A stretch of DNA of 64,000 nt from Tetraselmis striata (lineage: Eukaryota > Chlorophyta > Chlorodendrophyceae > Chlorodendrales > Chlorodendraceae): assembly GCA_006384855.1 (NCBI GenBank), contig VCJN01003151.1, positions 124,001-188,000 of the forward strand, written 5' to 3'. Position numbers and translations under genes: made by a program. The notes under the pieces were generated by a model, which was given only the letters and a program-made list of their open reading frames with translations, was not told the DNA's origin and did no database searches. How positions within the stretch are numbered: position 1 is the stretch's first letter; each line of letters begins with the position of its first letter. This document shows positions 22,535 to 34,773 of the stretch, in pieces.

Positions 22535-23450
22535 CAACAACTTCATCATCGTCTAGTCGGAAGCTGCCGCTCAGAGCGGTGCTGACGACACGGGCAAGGC
22601 GCCAGCCACTCCAGCCCCCACCGACGCTCGTTGCAAGCGCGCTCGCGCTACTACTGGCAAGAACGGCGCTGATATCGACTCGGTCGGCGACGAGGAATTC
22701 AGCAGCAACTCCAAATTCACCCACGGGAGCTTCCGATGCCCGAGGAGGACTGCAAGGAGAAGTCGGACGATAAAACTCACGTTTTCCGCCCGGAACACTA
22801 TTGCAAGTTTTTTCCCTCGTGCGGCATCTACGGGACTCGCTCTTAGCTCGCTTTCCCGAGGAGATCAAACCCGATGCGTCTGCTTTGAAGCAGGCGCCGA
22901 TACTTGACGCAATTAACATGAACACCTCCGACTGGTCGGCAGCTCGCCGCCTTTGAAACGTATCTGCGAGGAAGGTATGGGCCCCTTTTCCTCCGTCACC
23001 AATACAGTGCCGAGACAGGAAAGATATTTCGTGGCGAGAACGTTTGCGGTCCCGACATGAAACTAGCTCCTAAGGAACGCGTTCGGACAGCCATTAAGCA
23101 TGCAAAGGCTGCCAACAACGCTGAACGACGACGAGCAGAATGGTGGTGGTCGTATCGGTGGTTGCCCATATGGTGGTGGTTGTAACGGTTGTGGCCGAGG
23201 CGATGGCAGGAATAAACAGAACGCTTGCCAGCATAGCCGACAGCAGTTTGACCCTGTACATATGGCTATTGTTATCATAACATGATGGCATAGCAGGGCC
23301 AGCACTCGTACCATCGGCTGTCGGCCGCATGCTTGGCCCTTGCCATGGTTGCGGGGCCATGGGTCACCTTAAGCGCAATGGCCCTCAGGCTGCTAAGAAG
23401 CGGTGGTCTATCTATCATCGGAAATTTAAAAGTTTCACATGATGTGCTTT
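22535..23450 (+). pseudogene. Gag-like relic with degenerate zinc knuckle
   Basis: Successive plus-strand frames read as one broken protein: 'RPEHYCKFFPSCGIYG' (22780), a piece beginning 'FPEEIKPDASALKQAP' (22855), 'FETYLRGRYGPLFLRHQYS' (22960), then a Gly/Arg-rich region and 'CHGCGAMGHLKRNGP' near 23340. The last has the C-x2-C-x4-H spacing of a retroelement CCHC knuckle with its final Cys missing. Stops and frame changes separate the parts. It resembles gag/ORF1 of a retroelement; the family is undetermined. Confidence 0.4.
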
Positions 23451-23459
23451 GCCGACACT

Positions 23460-24120
23460 CCGCCTCATATTTGTTGCTCATGCAAGTTCTGCATTTTGTG
23501 ATCCTAAGGCTGCCGCACCACCTATGATGGCTGTCTCTGCTACAGTCTCTAAATTAGGCCTCGTCTGAGGCCGCTGACTCTGAGTCTGGTAAAGGCGGGT
23601 TTGGGAATGCTTGTCAAGTTGTCAGAGCTTTAGCTTCTAGTCTTTACGGCACCACTATCATGCAGCCGCTCTCCCCCCTTTCTTGCTGCGGCATGTAGCT
23701 GATGATGATATGGTATCTAAGACGCAGGGATCCATGTTATGCTGTGCAGAGAATATGAAGCAGATGCGGCTTGCCTTCCGTCCCGCCGTCTAGACAGTGA
23801 TTCACATTGCGCCTCTGACATGCCATCTCATACATGCCATGATTCCGTGATGGGCGTCGTAATTGATACCATGTTCTGATATCCAGCCAACCATGAACAC
23901 ATATTACTGAGCACCCACTGCTCCGAATGACATCACACTGCTCCGTAACGCCATCTTTTGCAATGCGAAATGGCTGCACTGGTGGACCATAGGTTATACG
24001 ATCCGATACTGCTGTGTTCTCAGAGTACTGCCTCTTCTGAATAAGAAAGTTAAAATAAGAAAGCAGCTGAGGATTTCTTCTTGGCCTTTTTTGTAAGATA
24101 AACGAGCAGTGCTATCGATG
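23460..24120. other. No gene recognised
   Basis: No supported coding frame, repeat partner or structure. Confidence 0.4.
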
Positions 24121-24149
24121 TCCTTGTTCTCGTACAGGTACCAGTACAG

Positions 24150-24275
24150 GGTACTGATACTGGTTTGAATTACAAGAAGGGCAGTAACACATCCACCGCT
24201 AAAAGGAGTACTAAAAAATCAACACAGGAAGCCGCCAAAAGGCGGCCCGCATCCCGCTACTGATACTGATACCTG
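24150..24275 (+). repeat. TACTGG-family dispersed repeat
   Basis: Begins 'TACTGGTTTGAATTACAA', continues 'GGGCAGTAACA..CCACCGCTAAAAG' and ends in the short inverted repeat 'GCCGCC..GGCGGC' followed by 'CGCATCCCG'. Relatives lie at 33055-33160, 36605-36790, 36898-37020 and, inverted, at 52360-52445. Confidence 0.55.
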
Positions 24276-25760
24276 TACGCCTGCGCTGTACGGTACTGGT
24301 GGTAGTTTCCATTCTTAGTTGCTACAGCAGGTATTTCTTCCGCCTGCTAGTCGCTCCCAGCTACACATCAGCACCAGCAGGATATACGGGCGGTAATCCT
24401 TCCAGGTACCGGTACCAGTACCCTGTAGCGGGACTTCGCTGTGATGTGATTTGAAAAGCATATTTTTATACGGATTACGGGTATCGCCAGAGTAGCGCCA
24501 CGAGGTGTAAATACGGAGCGAAAAGCAAAGTGCGACACAACGAACTGCGTCATAAGCAATTACCCCCCCCCCCCCCCCCCCACTTCTCTAAAATACCTCG
24601 CCGTCTGGGGCAGGGAGCAACCGGCTAATACGCTTCTGCTTGCTATATATACACGTCATAAACACCATGCCTTCCCCGCTCTTCCTGCTGCTAGAACGGC
24701 CGCGTTCGGGAGTGCGAGTCGGCAGGCACTTCCTTCCGGCACACGCGCCTGCCGGTCCACACTATCCGGCGCGACGGCCGCGCGTCGTCCACTAGCAGCT
24801 CGTGCTCCGACGAGGTTGAATGTATGGAGCGGAAGATGGCGCGGCTAGCTACAACCATGGACGGCGAGGTGGAGGTTGCCGAGATTCCCCGTCAAGACGG
24901 ATCGCTGGCGAACATTCCTGTGTCCCCGTCTTTCTTCCCGCGGCCTTCCTTAGCGATCTTCAAGGTGTCTTCCTCGCCGCGCTGCCCGTTTGCTTCCTTC
25001 TGACACGGGCCGCCTTAAGAGACGCGAGACTTCATGGATGCGATGCACTGGCAACACATATTGTATGCAACCGAAGCACATGACGCGCCATGAAACATGC
25101 CATCCGCCCCTATCTGCTGCCGCTATGCACGACCGGTGGTCATGTGCGCCTGTCTTGACTCCGCATGACTGAGGCGACCGGAAGCCCGCGCACTTGCGTG
25201 GCGAGGCTCTGGCTGAGTCAAGATAATCACTATGCGTAGGCTCCTACGGGTATGTACCTACCCAACACACTACATCTACACGAACTCTTTATGTTAGTCA
25301 CATGCAGCCCCAAAATTAGCACACCGAGCATTCTCCGCCGCGTTGGCGACTCCGCCTCGAGCGAATTAATTGGCAGCAGAATTATTCCTCGCGAATATTA
25401 TCCCACTATAAATGTAAATGACATCCGTCGTATACACACAATTCCTGCTCGACCCCGAAGATGAAATGCCCGCATGGGACGCGACAGCACGCCACAGATG
25501 AGACACCGCCATTGCACCGTGCTGTGAGTTTGGTTGCCTCCACTATCTTGCCAGACCGGTCGTCTACAGCATCACACATATGTTACAAGAGCAGTGCCCA
25601 GAACGATGCCCGGGGACCATTTGGAATAACTAGTTCCTATCGTTGGCGGGCCCTAATTAAACCCGCTCTGCTGGGCCCAGCAGCCCCTGCCCAGATCTAC
25701 TAGGGGATCTGACCTTGCATACTCAGGCTGGATTTGGGACACCTTCCTACACATTATCAT
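24276..25760. other. No gene recognised
   Basis: Short frames only (for example 24820-25083). Contains a 19-nt C run at 24563-24581 and KpnI-like 'GGTACC' repeats near 24405. Confidence 0.35.
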
Positions 25761-25879
25761 CTCTATGGAGCGTCATCTATTCGGTGTCAAACATACAGCG
25801 CGCGACCTTGTTGGTTCTGCCCTCGGCTCAGCGCCTCAGCATGTCGTAGAGGCCACCTCCGCGGCCTACATGCCTAGCG

Positions 25880-27174
25880 TTGTCAGCGGTCTGTGCGGCT
25901 GCCCGCTGCCTCAGGGTGCGGGCCGTCGTACGCGCAGCTGCAGGCGCTTCCTGAAGCCGTTTGTGCCGGTGGCGGTGCGCCGAGTGTTGGCGGGGCTGTA
26001 GCTGAAAGCCATGTAGCGGTGCATGGCCCCTCATTCTCGGCGAGATATTTCCAGCTCAGCCCGCGCCAGGACTGCGGCCACAAGGGGGCAACAGTCAGCA
26101 GAGACATTACGAGCTTCACGAGCCTCCAGTCATCATATCCCCTCAAGACAATTCAATGCCCGATCCAAAAAAAGGAATTGCCATGCACTACAAGCCAGAG
26201 GCGCACGTACTTCATTGTTTGCGTATGGCCAAACGCCTCGATCTCCAAACTTGTTGGCGGGCTCCACATGCGGCTGGTTAAATGGTGCGGACGCGGGCCG
26301 GGGCGCAGCGGCCGTAGCATGGCGCACGTCTTCGTCCCAAAAGTTGTCCTCCGCATCCGGGACTGGCTGCAGAGCTGGCGGGTGCGCGGACACGGCATGT
26401 GATACGGCATCGGGGCTCACTGCCACGCCCTGAGCCGGCTCATCCGGCTGAACATATATGCATGCCGATCTGGTTCTTGATGGGGGTCTACAAGTAGATT
26501 GGGGTGCATGTATTGCCGTCACGGTATTGTCAGCTCAACACAATGATGGCAGCATCTATCTACACAGCCCATGCATGTATCGGCCACTTACAGTGTATTA
26601 TGCGATCTCATTCTTTGATGTGAATTTTTCAACAAATTGTGATTGTAAAAACTCCTACAAAACTTCTGACGACAGCCTTTCAACGATGCGCGAAGACATT
26701 AAACGCTGTCTCAGCGGTGCGGGTCCCCACACACCTCCGCCAAAACTCAGTGCCATACGACATGAGAAGCTTGCAATCCTCCTCGATGTCCGCACACGCC
26801 ACCACAAACGGAAGGGGCCATCCGCAGCAACTAAACTCGTGCATTATCAAGTCAGCAAGGAGAGTGTCGACGGCAAGCAGCCGCATGTGCGCGCACGCTT
26901 GGGCGGGTGTCGACCGAGCAATGCGGGAGGGTTTGGTGCGGCTTCTGCCACACCAACACTTGGACGTTTCCAAACGTCCCCGGGGGATGGTAGTGCAGCA
27001 TCACCTCCACATTTGAGTCGTGAAGGTGGCCCTTGTCCATGAGCTTGGTGCGCCACAACTTGCGGCACTCGGGCGCGATGTTGACTGTGGGGTCATTGAT
27101 GTGGCACGCCGGATTGCCCGAGATACGAAGACGCACCTGCAGCCGTAGCAGGGCGGAGAAGGCCGTCTGACTGC

Positions 27175-27218
<44 letters not shown>

Positions 27219-29510
27219 AGGGGGGTGTAGGGAGGTGGGTGCCATCGGTGCATCAAGCAACGCACTTTGAGCTGCCACCAAGCCCCTCAGCCTCAAATGG
27301 CGTCACGATAAGGTGGTTAACCTTCTCAGAGCTGTGTGAGTTGAACGCTGCCATATCTAGGCTGTGCGAGTCGAGGTGCGTCTGCCAGTCGGCGGTGCTC
27401 TTGTACGGTGGTGGCGGGCTGTCCTGGCGGTGGTACTTGTCCGGTACCATGGTCCGCAGCCCCTGCGCCGCAGCACGCAACCAGGCAGCGGCGCGTCAGC
27501 ACATCTCAGGCGCGGAGCTACACCCCCCTGGGTCAACTGGACATAGGCACGGGGCCGCAGCTGTGGCCGGACCCGGTACATCATAATCACCTTGCCTCGA
27601 GGGATGCGCCGACATGCCACCACACTGGTGTGGCCACGCAAGAGGTGACGAGGGTCATCCTCACCCACTTTCCGCAACTTCACAAGGTTATTCTCCCCTG
27701 CCGGCACACGCTTATGGAAGTGACTACATCATTCCCATACATTCCATAGCTGTGATGAAGGTATTCTACTGCTACTGGTGCCGGGTGTGCGAAGCATGGC
27801 GGGCGCACCGTGCATTTTAATTTCAACACCACATGCCACATGTTAACATAAAAAATGAATAATATATATACGGATGCCAACGCGCACCCAGATAAAAGTA
27901 AATGTGCAATAAACATGGCTAGGCGAGGCGATTTACTAATCAGGCCTGCCTGACGCAGCCTGTGTAGGATAATTCACAATACATTTCCGCTTTATTACTT
28001 TCGCCTGCACGCGACCTCTGGCTAGTAGGTCAATTTCGGACACACATAGCTCACATACGTTGGGCGGCATTCAATGAACAATACCAACAAGCATTATTGA
28101 TGCAACATAGTTAAAATCACATATAGAGGTGTGTGTGCAATTTGTAGACTCGCGAGGACCGTGCCAGACATGGTGTCATTTTGCCAGCCAATATGTGTAA
28201 TTCGGTATTGCACAGAGGAAAACCTACGTCGCCACATGCGGGAAATTCAGGCGAACCTAGCGACTATACATGTTGGCGCATCGCCCTCTGCGCGCCCTAT
28301 ATGTTGATAGGCAATGCGCGTGTACAAAACTACAAGGGCGGCGGTAGTTAGAGGTAGCGTGAGAGCCATGTGCATTGGGCCCGAGAGATCCTGCGAGCAT
28401 ATCGCCATGTGTGACGGCATCTCTGGCCCCCAGCAGGTGCGCCGGAATATGTCCATCTGCGCGAGCGTGGCCTTGTCTTGCTCCCCGATGCGGCACCCAC
28501 TCTCGATCGCCAATGGGAGGAAGTGGGCGAAGCGTCGCTCGGCCACTGCAGGCAGGGCACATGCGGTGAGTGTTGGTGCAACATGTCGCGCCAGCCGCGG
28601 AAATTCCATTCTTGTTGCGGTTTGCCAATATTTCAGTGGTGGATGGGGCTCAGCTGCCTAGCTAGCGCTGCTTTGTCGGCGCGTGCTGCTCATTTTAGTC
28701 GAGCCTGTCGCAGTTGTAGAGCCGGACACGTGTCGGTGTGCCGGCCATCATTGCTGCAATGTCTCTAATCAGCCACCTATCAACTCCCAGCTCAGCCATT
28801 TGTCTTACGGTCGTCGTTGGGGTTGCGCAAGCTGGAGAGTTCGCTAGGAGGAGGGTGGGAGCCAAGAGAGCAGTTGCATGTGATGTGCCGCCGTATGGAT
28901 CGTCTTAGGTTCGGTCTGCATCCAGAAACGCACTCATCACGTGGAGTAGGACGATGTCCGTCGCAGCCACTTCGATTCCCGCTGCGAATGATGTCATGTC
29001 TGGGTTGGAATCCATCCAATTGGCAGCATCCCTGATGGGCACTGCCTTTGCTGATACACTCATGTCATTGTGTTGTTGTGAGCGCCATGCCATGCCCGGC
29101 GCTATGTGATGGGGATGAGAGATGTGTGTGGAGGGGAGCGGTGTGGTGCATGTGGCCGGTGTTGCAAATGGACAACTGGGTGGTGGTGTGTGGGTTCGGT
29201 GGCGCCCATGCGTCTGAAGCAGCGCCTCTTGTGCAACTTCATGCCAATGAATGCGACGCCACAACTCGTGCATACCTCGGCCTTTGCACCCCGTTCCTGC
29301 GAGGGTGGCTCCCGATTCCGTTTTATTGGATAAGAGACTTATGCTTAGCCCGGGAGTGCTCGATGTATTGGCCAGCTGTGGTGAAGGCGTGGGGTTGTTT
29401 GCCGGGCATCTGGGGCACATGATGTGCACTACTACCGTCGGGGGGCTGCGCGGCGTTCCGGCCATAAACTGTGGCCGGCGCATTGTGACGGCCAAGCGCC
29501 GGCGCACACT
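25880..29510 (-). pseudogene. Minus-strand coding-like fragments, unidentified
   Basis: Minus-strand frames with coding texture occur at 29507-28905 (an adjacent frame shows a C-x2-C-x9-H-x4-C finger near 29240: 'CTSCGVAFIGMKLHKRRC'), 28609-28247, 27707-27357, 27480-27253, 27265-26852, 26973-26680 and 26522-26133. 'CGWPLPFVVACADI' in 26973-26680 faintly recalls the start of a hAT core. No splice chain could be built and no domain is secure; it may be one decayed multi-exon element or several. Confidence 0.25.
27177..27218. repeat. (GT)n microsatellite
   Basis: About 21 uninterrupted GT units. Long Val/Cys or His/Thr frames here are artefacts of it. Confidence 0.95.
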
Positions 29511-29600
29511 ATCGGGTCGGGGCTAGGGATGACATAATGTCGATTGTCTGATGTTTAAGTGGCTGGAGTTGGGGGCCTATAGTAGTGCTATCAATAGCGG

Positions 29601-29633
29601 TGTGTGTGTGTGTGTGTGGGGGGGGGGGGGGGG
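29601..29633. repeat. TG repeat followed by G run
   Basis: A short TG array (29601-29617) runs directly into 16 G. Confidence 0.9.
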
Positions 29634-29989
29634 TCGCAGCTTTGGCGTGAGGGGGAATAAGGGGGTGGTGTAACTACGATCTTGGCGATGTCGGTGATGG
29701 CTATGTTGAGGGCGGAGTACGCATGCTAGAACTGGTCGTGGCGCGGCTTGTAGAAGCTCACCTCGCGGCGGAGTTCAACGTTTGTGGTGCGCACTGCCTA
29801 TGTAGTTAATGTGTGGCTCGGTGGAGGTCTCCCTTTCTGACTCGTCGGCTCGACTTAGCACAGCGCATGTCCGGTGAGGGAGGCATGTGAGTCGCGATGT
29901 AGCATTCTGCGGTCATGAGTCGTGCCGCCGCCTAATCGTTGAGCTAGGGCTGCAGGTTGCGAAGCGTGGCGTGGGCGGCGTGCAGCTCA

Positions 29990-31050
29990 TCAGCTTCTAA
30001 ATACCTCCCGTGCCGTTGCCGGCTCGGTCTCCCGTTGTCACAGCTTGTCGCCTTCGACTATGAACTGCTCCGCGAAGTCGTTCCCTGCTTTTTGCGATTG
30101 TTCGCGCGTAGTGCCGTTAGGGATCGAAAGGCGCCCTTTGCGTTCTCGACCTCCTTGATACCGTGGTCTTCCCATGCTTGGTCGGAGCCGCTGGATAGCT
30201 CGGGTCGCTTGCTCTTCATAAGGCGGCGATGGCGCTCCTCGCGGTCGGCGTCGTTCGTGGTCTGCTGTATCATATTGCGCGAGACGTCGCCGGGGGGGGG
30301 GGGGGGGGGGGGGCTGTGTCGCTGTATGCGCGGGCTTGGACAGCTAGTAGCCGAGGCCTCCAGGCTCGGCGCCTTGGGGACGGTACTGGTGCTCGGCGCA
30401 GGTTGTCGAGGGAACATGTGTTGAAGCCGGTGGGGCGGCGGCGGTTGACTGAGGTCGTACTGCGGTCACGGTCGTGCCGTCGGATAGTTGTTAGTCTTCC
30501 AAGGAGCTGCCATTTGCCTCGGCGTTGCCGTGATCCTCCTTGTCGTCTCTCGCGTCGACCCCCTCGTCATCGCCCTCCGGGGTGAGCTGCTAGGGGTTGC
30601 GCGCTCCCCGGGCAAAGCGGGTCGACCCACAATCGACGTATTACGGGGCCGAAGAACGGGTTAGGCTCGGCGCCAGCGGTAGTAAGTCGGCATGTGTGAT
30701 CTCGCTTAGCGGTTCTTTCAGCTCTTCGTCGAGGTCCACGAGAGTTTGATGCCGGATATGCCGCGCACTTTCTCCGTCCTATTTGTGCCAATATCGAATC
30801 CGATGCTGCCGTGGCGCGTGTTTTAGAGGAGGTCGCGGACCGGGTGGCTGAGCGTCTTCTTAGAGCAGTCTTCCGGGTCAAAGTGCTTGCCAGTGTAGAA
30901 GACGATCTGCCACTGGGGCGGCAAATTGGGGGGGGGGGGGGGGGGGGGGGGGCTTGTCCGAGCGCGCACGCAACGGTTTGTGGCATTTGCAAACTCGCCG
31001 AGTGTTGCGTTCATAGCCGCGGGTGCCGAGGGAGTTGCTGGTTGCAAGCT
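29990..31050 (-). pseudogene. Minus-strand relic, possibly gag-like
   Basis: Minus-strand segments read 'PPQWQIVFYTGKHFDPEDC' (about 30925), an acidic stretch near 30760-30660 and a Lys/Arg/Asp-rich end at 30230-30070 ('DREERHRRLMKSKRPEL'). Stops and frame changes interrupt them. Two G runs (30292-30313, 30928-30952) would encode polyproline. The gag-like assignment is weak. Confidence 0.25.
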
Positions 31051-31995
31051 CGGCTAGGTGGATGCGCGGTCGCGGGCTGTGGTGGGAGGGTCACGCGGGA
31101 TAGTCTGCGCATAACATTGCGCCGCGTCGGAGTATGCTAGTCGGGCTAGGTGGTGGCGAAGCGCCGGCAATTTTGGTTGGCGCCCGACTTACGGTTGGAG
31201 CCATGCATTCGGTCGGTCTCCCGATGATCTCGACGCGAGGTATAGACTCGAATGCAGTGGTTGCGCAGGGGAGAGAAAGGAGGTGGGTGGGTGGGGGGGG
31301 GGGGGGGTTGGAAGCTCGTCCATGTAGCGGTGTGACCGTCACGTGTCTCGGGTGGTCGTCGTATTAGCGCGGCCGAGGTATGTTGGGGGTTTATTTGGGG
31401 GGAGGTGCGGTGTCGGTTGCGGCTCTCCGATTTTTGATGACCGGGTGGGGGACGAGTTGTGGCTGCGTAGTTGCTGGCTAGCTATATGATGTTGATCGCA
31501 ATGTCGGCCAATAATGTCGGGATCCAGTAGTTACCACTTGGTTGCATGTCGGTGCGCTATCCAAGTGTTGGTGGGGCCGTAACAGCATCGGTTGTAGCAC
31601 GTATCTTCCTGTCACATGTACATGTGCCCACCGCCGTTGCTCGCCCCGTTGCGCCCACACTATTCCGCTCTCACCGCCGACTCTTATGTCGCCTAGCACA
31701 TATGTCCCGCTACATGTGTGCCGACACTGCCATAATATGCCGTTGTCGCCGTCGCCGCCCACACAATGCCGCTGGTGGCACCGTCGGAGGTGCCGGTCGG
31801 TAGGTGCGAAGTGTGGACTGCCGTGAGAGGTGTGGGTGCGAAGTCAGTTTACCACAAAGCAAGTATCGGTTTACTTGAGGTATATCGGACGATTATATTG
31901 CATGATGGCAATGGTGCCGCCGTGATGAAGCGACTACTCCTTATATCGTAAATCGTCGGACATCTGCCGTCCCAGTGTTACGGATTCTGATAAAC
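31051..31995. other. No gene recognised
   Basis: Short frames without support and a 16-nt G run (31293-31308). Confidence 0.35.
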
Positions 31996-32008
31996 ACAAC
32001 GCGCCGCG

Positions 32009-32279
32009 GCACATCCCGGCACATCCCTTGTCCGCTTGGTTGAGCGGTCGTCTCGTACACAAGAGGTCCGGGTATCTATTCCTGGCTGTTGCATTTCGGC
32101 AATATTGTCCCGGCGTGTCCTGGGTTTACCTGGTTGATGCATTAGTCCTTCGGGGTTCGGATGAGGCAACGGTCTACGGGCTATGCCAGACCTACGACTG
32201 CAATTGGCGCAAGAGGTCATCAAGTGCTGGGGCGGGTTCGGCCGATGTCCCGGGGCGAACTTTACTTAACTCTACTTTT
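32009..32279 (+). mobile_element. tRNA-derived SINE, copy 1
   Basis: It has a tRNA-like head ('TTGGTTGAGCGGTCG', like a pol III A box) and a conserved body including 'GTTGATGCATTAG' and 'GGGGCGAACTTTACTT'. It is flanked by an exact 13-bp duplication ACAACGCGCCGCG at 31996-32008 and 32280-32292, the signature of LINE-assisted insertion. Its B-box region is degenerate ('CTATTCCTGG'). Confidence 0.85.
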
Positions 32280-32531
32280 ACAACGCGCCGCGCATCATTT
32301 GCGATGATGAGAAGTATTGTTTGTTTACCACGACGTGCCGCTACCAGCACAGCGTACCGTAGAATTAATACTACGGTTTGAGGGGTAAAATTTTGCTGAT
32401 GAATTGTTTTGCACCTTTGCGTCGGAATGTTCGCAATGTATGCGTCATGTATTCTATAATATTTTATTCGTTGTATTAGTTATTCCTTCTTCGTCCGGAT
32501 TGGGGGGGGGGTGATCGAAAACGTTTTCCTT

Positions 32532-33005
32532 TTTTTTTTAACGCCCCCGGGACAGGATTGGCACCAGTGAAACCCTTGCAACGTCTCTACGACGACCGTT
32601 TGGGCAGCAATCCAATTACGGAAAGCCCTGGGTAGGCGACGCTCCTTTATAGTCATCAAGCAAATTGCCGAAGCATTCTGCAAGACTAATTAAAGGATAG
32701 TGACGGAATTTCCAACACTGTTGGATCACCGTCTAAAACACTGCCATCAAAATACCCGGCACTGACCACGAAAGGTCCGCCCTACCCGTTTGGGCGTCGG
32801 CCCATTCGAGTAATGCGAGTTGGGGCAAGCCCCAACCCGCGGAGCAAAGCATTTCGGGAGTGCGATACATGTGCAACAAAAAAGGCAATGTGAGGGAGGG
32901 CCCGACGCCATAGCTGGAAAAATTTCCCATTCCATGTAAAATCCAGGGCGCCGTGAAGGGAGGGGGGGACCCCGCCCAAAATAAAGGCAGTTAAGTCCTC
33001 CAGTT
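32532..33005 (-). mobile_element. 5'-truncated LINE 3' end
   Basis: Read on the minus strand it ends 'CCTGTCCCGGGGGCG' followed by an A-rich tail (T run at 32530-32539 on plus). An exact 12-bp duplication AACGTTTTCCTT lies at 32520-32531 and 33006-33017. The body matches 43491-44100, which extends further 5' into a LINE-like protein end. So this is a truncated retrocopy of that family's 3' UTR. The minus frames 32979-32733 are remnants. Confidence 0.8.
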
Positions 33006-33054
33006 AACGTTTTCCTTATTCACCCGCAGACTGTTCGTGTCCCACGGTAGTACC

Positions 33055-33160
33055 GGTACTGGTGTGAATTACAAAAAGGGCAGTTCCCCAGAATTAGAAA
33101 ATCAACACAGCAAGCCGCCTAAACGCGGCTCGCATCCCGAATAAGGCGGGATAGATGAGT
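33055..33160 (+). repeat. TACTGG-family dispersed repeat
   Basis: 'TACTGGTGTGAATTAC' then 'AGGGCAGTTCCCCAGAATTA' and the inverted 'GCCGCCTAAACGCGGC'; the closest relative is 36898-36975. Confidence 0.55.
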
Positions 33161-33389
33161 GATGGGCACACGGTTCAGAGTCCGGGCCACGCGTGCACGT
33201 GTGTGTGTGGGTGATCCTCGGGCGTGCTGTGCAGCTTCAACAACGGGATGGCAGACGAATCTGCGCCGTCTGATGAGGCAGCGAGCGCGCTCTCGAGCGG
33301 CCACCAAGCTCAGGACCCCGAGGAAATCTTGCGAGCAAGGCCTCCTGGTGAGCCCGGGTGATGCGGTAGTACTGGTGTGTACCGGTAGT

Positions 33390-33576
33390 ATGATCTAAAC
33401 TAGTTTATGGGGTTTCCATCCTTGACCTAACCGCTTTTTAGCTACAAGTGCTGCTCAGTGGTATGGGAACTACTAACTGTTGTTGCGCCCTTGTTGGGTG
33501 CAGCACGAGTAGATATAAAAGCAGCCAGAACAGCTGAGCCTGCCATCTTCCAGTTTTCGCTGCGTTCCACGCAGCG
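33390..33576 (+). repeat. A1: left split direct repeat with TATA box
   Basis: Starts 'ATGATCTAAACTAG' and ends 'CCACGCAGCG'. It contains TATAAAAG at 33515-33522, about 170 bp upstream of the ORF1 ATG and a plausible promoter; the A2 copy reads CATAAAAG instead. Confidence 0.85.
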
Positions 33577-33689
33577 ATGTAAAAACTGTCTCGTAACCCG
33601 TTGCGAGCAAGGTCACCCCAGGTTGTTCAAGACCACACCCGGCTCGCCACCCGAGTGTGATATTCTCGTCCGTACGTCCGTGCGTTACC

Positions 33690-34560
33690 ATGCCAGATGG
33701 AGAAGAACCCGTCGCTGAGCCGACGTTGGAGTCGCTGAACGCAGATATGAGGGCCCAGTCTTCATTACTGCGAGAGCTGGCTACAGCTGTGGCACAATTG
33801 ACGGCTCGTGATCGCGTTGTTGATGGAGAAGGGGCACATGGCTCCGGCTCAGGGCAGCGCTTCGCGGGACAGCCGACAGGCAGCGGGGGAGCCGCAGAGC
33901 GCCCCGACTTGCTAGAGCTAGCCCAGAGCGGCCGTGTCGGAGCAAAATCCGTGAATGCCGAGGATGATTACCTCGCGGTGCCAGAGCTACTGCAGAGAGC
34001 AGATTCTGGTTACGAGGCCGTTCGACCGGTCAGCCGAGTGCCGTTTCCCTTTGAGCACCGACCTAACGAACGAGTACCTCAAGCAGGATGACCGGCGTCT
34101 GCCGGCCCAGGAGGAGTACTTGTGGATGTCGTGTTTCGGGGCCCACATGGCCGCCCTTTTCGTGGCGCTCGACGAGCTGCTACCTTACGTCCCCGCCACT
34201 AACCAGGACTTCACCCCCTACCTCGCGAGAGCTCGGAATCACGCCGAGGCCATCGACAAGGCGTTTCGTTTTCGTCTAGCCTTCCTGCGGAGGCTGAATG
34301 AGATCAAGCGTGTGCACGGTGACCAAGGTGTTCTGGACGTGCTGCGAGCTCAGCATTTTCAGCCTGCTTCGGAGCATCTGGGTTCTGCGATTTTTGGGGA
34401 CCTCATGAGGGACTACGAGCGTCGTGTCTTCGAAGCGACCGTTGCCAGCAGCGCCAAGGCGACCGCTACTTCTCGAGTAGCGGCTGCAGCTGCAGGTCGC
34501 GGGCGTGGGCGAGGACGTGGCGGCGGACGTGGACGTGGCCGCGAAGGTGAGCACGAGTGA
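33690..34560 (+). CDS. Gag-like ORF1 (two frames, +1 shift)
   Basis: The ATG at 33690 opens a frame rich in Glu, Ala, Leu and Gly to about 34050. A second frame then carries the conserved-looking part: 'STDLTNEYLKQDD', 'EEYLWMSCFGAHM', helical segments, and an Arg/Gly-rich C-terminus (34492-34550) suited to nucleic-acid binding. The switch needs a +1 shift in the run CCG TTT CCC TTT GAG (34041-34055); CCC-T is a known shift-prone context, but a simple 1-nt deletion is equally possible. It ends with TGA at 34558-34560. By position it corresponds to the gag of DIRS-like elements; no zinc knuckle is seen. Confidence 0.65.
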
Positions 34561-34773
34561 CGGCGTGGGGCGCCGCTCGTCGGAGCTGCATGAGCCTTGC
34601 GAGGCCACCTTTCGGTGACCGCCGCAAGACGCACCCTTGCAGCTCAACGGCGGGATGAGCGCCCTGTGTCAGGACCTGACCCCCCCACCTTACAGACTTC
34701 ATTTAGACCTTCCTCGGTGCGGCGCTTCTTACAGCTACAGCCGAGTGCGGCTCAACCATCCGCACGCCTGCAC

